DNA from: an uncultured Bacilli bacterium
GTDB taxonomy: Bacteria > Bacillota_I > Bacilli_A > RF39 > UBA660
DNA: 64,000 bases
Reading direction: 5' to 3'
NCBI GenBank assembly: GCA_934086395.1
Contig: CAKOIE010000002.1
Location: 1 to 64,000 of the forward strand
How positions within the stretch are numbered: the stretch's first letter is position 1; the number at the start of each line of letters is the position of its first letter. This document shows positions 60,303 through 64,000 of the stretch, in pieces. A model generated the notes under the pieces. It saw only the letters and a list, made by a program, of their open reading frames with translations, was not told the DNA's origin and searched no databases. A program made the position numbers and the translations under genes.

Positions 60303-60415
60303 AAAACCATTGTCCAAGCAATATTGAAAATTCTATTTAAACGAAAGACCTTTTTCTTATCGGCAATAGGACAACCCAAATCATCTACTTCTGGCATATT
60401 ATGATAAGTGAACAT
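60287..60415 (-). CDS. Small ORF overlapping the end of the secreted-protein gene
   Basis: 42 residues from ATG at 60415 (MFTYHNMPEVDDLGCPIADK), overlapping the previous stop by 17 nt with GGTGG upstream. Composition is protein-like and basic toward the end. It runs into the terminator. May be real or the decayed tail of a longer gene. Confidence 0.4.
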   Translation of the reverse strand: MFTYHNMPEVDDLGCPIADKKKVFRLNRIFNIAWTMVLTRSD

Positions 60416-61160
60416 CGACACCACCCATTTGATCGTAGACTCCGACAGCAGATCCATAGAAGAAGAATACACCGCCATATCCACCAAATCCTGTTGTATA
60501 TTTCTTACTAGTTTCTAATGTTATTCTCTTAGTAGCATGTTGATATGAGGAATAAAAAGTACCATCGCCCTTTACTTCTAAGTCAATATCTTGAACTATT
60601 CTCATATTTACTGAACTTTTTGGTAAAAGAACAGTACATCCATAACCATTGCCGTTATAGACTCTATCAGTAAATTCGACCGCTTCTCCAGACCAGTATA
60701 AAAATGTATTTGGAGTTGTTAATCTTGTTAAATTGCCATATAAATATGAGCCTATTACATCATAACTTAAAACTTTTGGAAATCCTTTCCATTGCAATCC
60801 AGTTACCATTCCACAAAAACGGTCATTACAAGAATAAGCAAGAGTTAATTTTTTCGCTGTAGTTTCGTGAATTAATGCTTTAGGTGATTCCACGCTACTT
60901 TCAAAATCTTCTATCTCTTTCTTATAAACTTTCTTACCATATAATCCCATAGAAAGATATTTATTAAACTTATCTTGAGTAATAATCTCTTGATAGCCAT
61001 CAAAATATAACTCACCTAAGAAATTATACTGTTCTTCCGTCATACCTACTCCATTCTTATTTGTATAATATACATCATCTGCATGGACATTAATGCTTAA
61101 AACATTAATTACAAATAATGAACAAATAAGAATCAAAGATAACCTCACTAGTTTAAACAT
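60399..61160 (-). CDS. Secreted protein of unknown function
   Basis: 253 residues. Sec signal peptide (FKLVRLSLILICSLFVINVLSINVHA, cleavage after AHA-like site near residue 28). The mature part starts DDVYYTNKNGVGMTEEQYNFLGELYFDGYQE, a motif seen in small exported proteins of gut Firmicutes, and is rich in Tyr, Gly and Ser later. Two CxxxxC-like cysteines (CNDRFC). No enzyme motif seen. Confidence 0.75.
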   Translation of the reverse strand: MFKLVRLSLILICSLFVINVLSINVHADDVYYTNKNGVGMTEEQYNFLGELYFDGYQEIITQDKFNKYLSMGLYGKKVYKKEIEDFESSVESPKALIHETTAKKLTLAYSCNDRFCGMVTGLQWKGFPKVLSYDVIGSYLYGNLTRLTTPNTFLYWSGEAVEFTDRVYNGNGYGCTVLLPKSSVNMRIVQDIDLEVKGDGTFYSSYQHATKRITLETSKKYTTGFGGYGGVFFFYGSAVGVYDQMGGVDVHLS

Positions 61161-61224
61161 ACATCACACTCCTTTCTTATTTCAACCATACCGCATCTTA
61201 ACTAAAAAAGGTAGTGAATGTCAT

Positions 61225-62310
61225 TCACACCTCTAAAAAATCCTTAAAATACTTAGATAAATACTGATTAAAATATTTTTTATAAAGAGTATATTTTGAA
61301 TTTTTTTGATCATTAATATTAACTGAAAAATTCTCATACAAATCATAATTATAATAATAAAACATCGATTTATCTAAATAAAGTGTTATAAATACCTTAT
61401 TCAAATTACTTTTAATTTTAATAACATTATCTTTTGGGAAATAAGAATACTCTACATTATCCTCTTTTAAATAATAATATCCAACCTCACTGTTATATTT
61501 AAATCCATTTTCCATTAAACCTTTAATTAAATCATCTGTTTTGCTACACCTATTATTTCCTCCAGCAACACTATCATCATTTAAATTACTTACCATAAGA
61601 TTATCATTTTTAAAATCATTAAAATAATCAAGTTTAATTTTAGTACAAGACTTATTATAACAAGCATCTAAATAAAGTTCTTTATTCTTACTTAATAAAT
61701 TCATAAATGTTTCTTGAGACTGTTCAATTTCTACAATTAAATTCTTGGCACCACCAGTTAATAAAATAACCTCATTACCATTTTCATCATAATAATATAA
61801 TCTTATAATATCGACACTAATTAAATTATCTTTATTATCATAAAAATTGCCAGGTCTAAAATAAACTTTTTCTTTATTCATAACTAGAAGTCCATCTCTA
61901 GTTCTAACAGAGTCATTTTCTCCATAAATCATATATACTTTTACTGAATTATAAGTGCTTACAAAGTAATAAAATAAAAATGATATTAAAACAAATAATA
62001 AACCAATTTCTAAAAATATTATTATCTTTTTACTTCTACTTTTAGATTTAATAAGAGTAATTAAAGTATTACTAGTAGGCGTAGTATCAATATTCTTCTC
62101 ATTTCTTTTACCATTTAATAATTCATCTATTGAAACATCAAAGAAATTAGCAATCGAGATTAACTTATCATTAAGTGGAATTATATCCTCATTTTCCCAC
62201 TTATTAACTGTAGTCCTATGAACAAATAATTTCTCAACTAACTGTTCTTGACTAAGCCCACGCTCCAATCTCAATTCCTTTATAAATTTTGAAAATTTAT
62301 TTGTATCCAT
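61225..62310 (-). CDS. Xre-type HTH regulator with membrane segment
   Basis: 361 residues. N-terminal HTH (about 6-60: FIKELRLERGLSQEQLVEKLFVHRTTVNKWENEDIIPLNDKLISIANFFDVSIDELLNG), one membrane segment (about 95-116) and an extracellular domain of about 240 residues. This plan suits a one-component membrane sensor. The target could be the neighbouring secreted-protein gene on the same strand 64 nt downstream. Confidence 0.85.
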   Translation of the reverse strand: MDTNKFSKFIKELRLERGLSQEQLVEKLFVHRTTVNKWENEDIIPLNDKLISIANFFDVSIDELLNGKRNEKNIDTTPTSNTLITLIKSKSRSKKIIIFLEIGLLFVLISFLFYYFVSTYNSVKVYMIYGENDSVRTRDGLLVMNKEKVYFRPGNFYDNKDNLISVDIIRLYYYDENGNEVILLTGGAKNLIVEIEQSQETFMNLLSKNKELYLDACYNKSCTKIKLDYFNDFKNDNLMVSNLNDDSVAGGNNRCSKTDDLIKGLMENGFKYNSEVGYYYLKEDNVEYSYFPKDNVIKIKSNLNKVFITLYLDKSMFYYYNYDLYENFSVNINDQKNSKYTLYKKYFNQYLSKYFKDFLEV

Positions 62311-62361
62311 TACTTCATCATCCCAAACAATAAATCTACCACTTATCTATTAAAAAAGAAA

Positions 62362-62478
62362 CTACTTTTGTTTCTTCTTGCCATAGTATAAACTATTTAA
62401 AACTTTTACCTTAACACCTTTTTCATATTTGAACATTTTTCTAACGTTTTTAGGTAATTCTTTTTTATAAACTTTCAT
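62362..62478 (-). CDS. 38-residue highly basic small protein
   Basis: MKVYKKELPKNVRKMFKYEK and on, ending GKKKQK, with GGAGGAAATT just before ATG. About a third of the residues are Lys or Arg and only one acidic pair is present. Start signal and composition support a real gene. Could be a nucleic-acid-binding or ribosome-associated peptide; not recognised. Confidence 0.65.
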   Translation of the reverse strand: MKVYKKELPKNVRKMFKYEKGVKVKVLNSLYYGKKKQK

Positions 62479-62589
62479 AATTTCCTCCATCCAACAGACC
62501 TATTATAGCACAATTTTATAAATTTTGCCTAGAAAATAGACATATAAATTGATAAATGTTATAATTTTTTAAGATTGGAGATAATGAAA

Positions 62590-63444
62590 ATGAATAGAAG
62601 AGATGGAATTAAAGTAAAAGATATAGACGGAATGCACAATTTAATGTTAGAAATTATGCCCAAAAGATGTGATTCAGATGTATATATATCTTCTAAAATT
62701 GATGTTACTAATTTAGTTGAATATGTTAACAAATTAAAAAAGAAAGATGACTATAAAAATTTAACTTATTTTCACACCTTTTGCATTGCAATTGGAAAAC
62801 TAATTTATAATAGACCATTACTAAATAGATTTATAATTAATAAAACATTTTATGATCGTAAATACGTTTCTTTAGGTTTTGTTGCTAAAAAAGAATTTAC
62901 TGACCATTCAGAAGAAGTATTTACATCAATAAAAATTAATAAAAATGATAATTTAAAAACCATTAGTGATAAAACAAGTGGTAAAGTTACTAATCTAAGA
63001 AACAATAAAACTAATAATACTGATGATTTAGTTAACAAAATAGGTCATATGCCTAAATTAATAAGATATATTATTATTAAAATTTTTAAGTTTTTAGATA
63101 ATCATGATTTAATCCCTAATTCTATTACTGAAAACCTAATTTATTATCAAAGTGCCCTACTATCTAACTTAGGTTCAATTAACTGTAATTCTATTTATCA
63201 TCATCTAACAGACTTTGGTACTAATGAAGCTTTAATCACATTTGGCAAAATTGAAGATGAAGCTAAAGTTATTAATGGTAAAATTGAAATAAGAAAAATG
63301 TTAGATATTGGAGTAACTATAGATGAACGAATAGCAGATGGATTTTACTTTGCAAAATCTCTTAAGTTATTAGAATACATTTTTGAAAATCCAGAAACTC
63401 TAGAAGATAGTGCTGATACATTATACAATATCAAACTACGTTAA
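62590..63444 (+). CDS. Acyltransferase-fold protein (2-oxoacid dehydrogenase E2/CAT-like)
   Basis: About 284 residues from ATG at 62590, the best distance from GGAG; earlier TTG and ATG codons are too close. The CAT/E2 catalytic fold is recognisable: YFHTFCIAIGKLIYNRPLLNRFI and VTIDERIADGFYFAKSLKLLE near the C-terminus, where HxxxDG of the family is replaced by DERIADG, so the catalytic His is missing. No lipoyl domain. Acyl-transfer activity is therefore doubtful; a binding or altered role is possible. Confidence 0.75.
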   Translation: MNRRDGIKVKDIDGMHNLMLEIMPKRCDSDVYISSKIDVTNLVEYVNKLKKKDDYKNLTYFHTFCIAIGKLIYNRPLLNRFIINKTFYDRKYVSLGFVAKKEFTDHSEEVFTSIKINKNDNLKTISDKTSGKVTNLRNNKTNNTDDLVNKIGHMPKLIRYIIIKIFKFLDNHDLIPNSITENLIYYQSALLSNLGSINCNSIYHHLTDFGTNEALITFGKIEDEAKVINGKIEIRKMLDIGVTIDERIADGFYFAKSLKLLEYIFENPETLEDSADTLYNIKLR

Positions 63445-63526
63445 TAAAATTATATTTCTTCCATAAAGAAATATTAAAAAAAGAAATATTAAAGTTTAAA
63501 ATAACTAATAATATTTCTTTTTTATT

Positions 63527-64000
63527 TTATATTCCATAATTAAATCCACTAGAATATTTCATAATTTTATTAAATACTCTAACTTTTTCTTTTCCATCTA
63601 AAATAACAGGTTGATAATTATTTTTATTTTTAAAACCAGATACTGATGCAGGAACAATTTCAATATTATCATCTAATTGTAATTCACCATTAGAAAAATT
63701 AAACGTTTGTCTAAACATAAATGTATCTTTATCAGTTGGATTTTGATTCCCACCAAATACAAAATTAGCTAAAGAATAAATTATATATTTATCATTATAT
63801 TTTTCAATCCCCTGTATTACATGAGGATGCGTTCCAACTACTAAATCAGCACCATTATCAATTAAATAATGTCCCATCTTTTTTTGTGCTTCATTTTGCA
63901 TTAAATCTTTCTCAATTCCCCAATGTACACTAACAATAATAAGTTCAGCACCATTTTCTTTTAAATAATCAAGACCTTTTTTAGCTTCTGCATATTTTAC
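63527..64000 (-). CDS. CapA family protein, C-terminal part
   Basis: 158 codons, open at the right edge. Metallophosphatase-like CapA/PgsA family: VSVHWGIEKDL, then VVGTHPHVIQGIEKYNDKYIIYSLANFVFGGNQ with the conserved HPH and NF motifs. Proteins of this family take part in poly-gamma-glutamate synthesis or act as surface phosphoesterases. The N-terminus lies outside the window. Confidence 0.9.
   Translation of the reverse strand, partial: VKYAEAKKGLDYLKENGAELIIVSVHWGIEKDLMQNEAQKKMGHYLIDNGADLVVGTHPHVIQGIEKYNDKYIIYSLANFVFGGNQNPTDKDTFMFRQTFNFSNGELQLDDNIEIVPASVSGFKNKNNYQPVILDGKEKVRVFNKIMKYSSGFNYGI

Noticed and set aside
1..64000. Use of TGA as tryptophan, as in Mycoplasma
   Set aside because: Several genes end in TGA with ATGA overlaps into the next gene (13917, 16569), and tRNA-Trp has the CCA anticodon only. 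In-frame TGA at 46508-46506 and in 7374-7802 are better read as decay.
1..64000. CRISPR array or cas genes
   Set aside because: No regularly spaced direct repeats with unique spacers and no cas-like protein seen. The DUF1016 palindromes are in coding repeats of 906 bp.
1..64000. Diversity-generating retroelement reverse transcriptase
   Set aside because: No protein with a reverse-transcriptase motif in any frame of the window; only the possible target is present.

Overview
This is a very AT-rich window from a low-GC, Gram-positive, spore-forming bacterium. It carries spoIIGA, sigE, sigG and a ylmC-like gene, a SleB-type cortex hydrolase, a T-box on ileS and Bacilli-like gene orders. TGA is used as a stop, with ATGA start/stop overlaps at 13917-13920 and 16569-16572, so this is not a Mycoplasma-type code. 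The NrdD/NrdG pair points to anaerobic growth, most likely an uncultured gut Bacillota of class Bacilli. The lineage is inference; no rRNA is present.

Layout. 1-2046: a surface-protein gene behind a promoter with a G7 tract in its spacer, flanked by a second copy of that 51-bp promoter segment. 2039-5156: dut, nrdG and nrdD. 5157-14699: a divergent Crp-like regulator and a NitT/TauT-type ABC importer whose ATPase gene is split by a 6,250-bp serine-recombinase element (7335-13594). 14741-17162: an operon of a Fic protein, a RhuM protein and a transglutaminase-like protein. 17483-22747: a lipoprotein, a MacB-like ABC exporter and membrane proteins. 22988-23935: a RhuM-Fic fusion. 23992-27383: uppP, an SDR, a PAP2 phosphatase and a cell-wall hydrolase, then tRNA-Trp. 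27616-34082: membrane proteins and a 1,250-residue MMPL protein facing a TetR regulator. 34102-36391: three tandem DUF1016/PDDEXK genes plus two decayed modules. 36432-41418: an unknown gene, a surface protein with a GC-rich hypervariable-looking end, and a GH31 glycosidase. 41463-49548: rpsD, ileS with its T-box, tRNA-Thr, miaB, and lexA divergent from a small membrane protein. 49587-57761: a lipase-like protein, rhomboid, rluD, lspA, ylmC, sigG, a duplicated small-peptide locus, sigE and spoIIGA. 57992-64000: YtxH-type envelope genes, secreted and lipoprotein genes, an HTH regulator, an acyltransferase-fold protein and a partial capA.

Most notable signals. (a) Short perfect or near-perfect palindromes sit inside the coding regions of three unrelated, mobile-associated families (Bro-N, RhuM, DUF1016). 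In DUF1016 the arms covary between copies while the encoded residues change. (b) Between sigG and sigE lies a 367-bp tandem duplication of what looks like a type I toxin-antitoxin locus: a 26-residue hydrophobic peptide with only synonymous differences between copies, a sequestered ribosome binding site, and a convergent antisense RNA with its own strong promoter and terminator. (c) The serine-recombinase element sits exactly in the ABC signature-motif codons, and excision would rebuild a 245-residue ATPase. (d) One surface gene has a poly-G promoter suited to phase variation. (e) Another ends in a GC-rich, NNY-codon segment with a downstream hairpin, like the variable region of a diversity-generating retroelement, although no reverse transcriptase is in the window.
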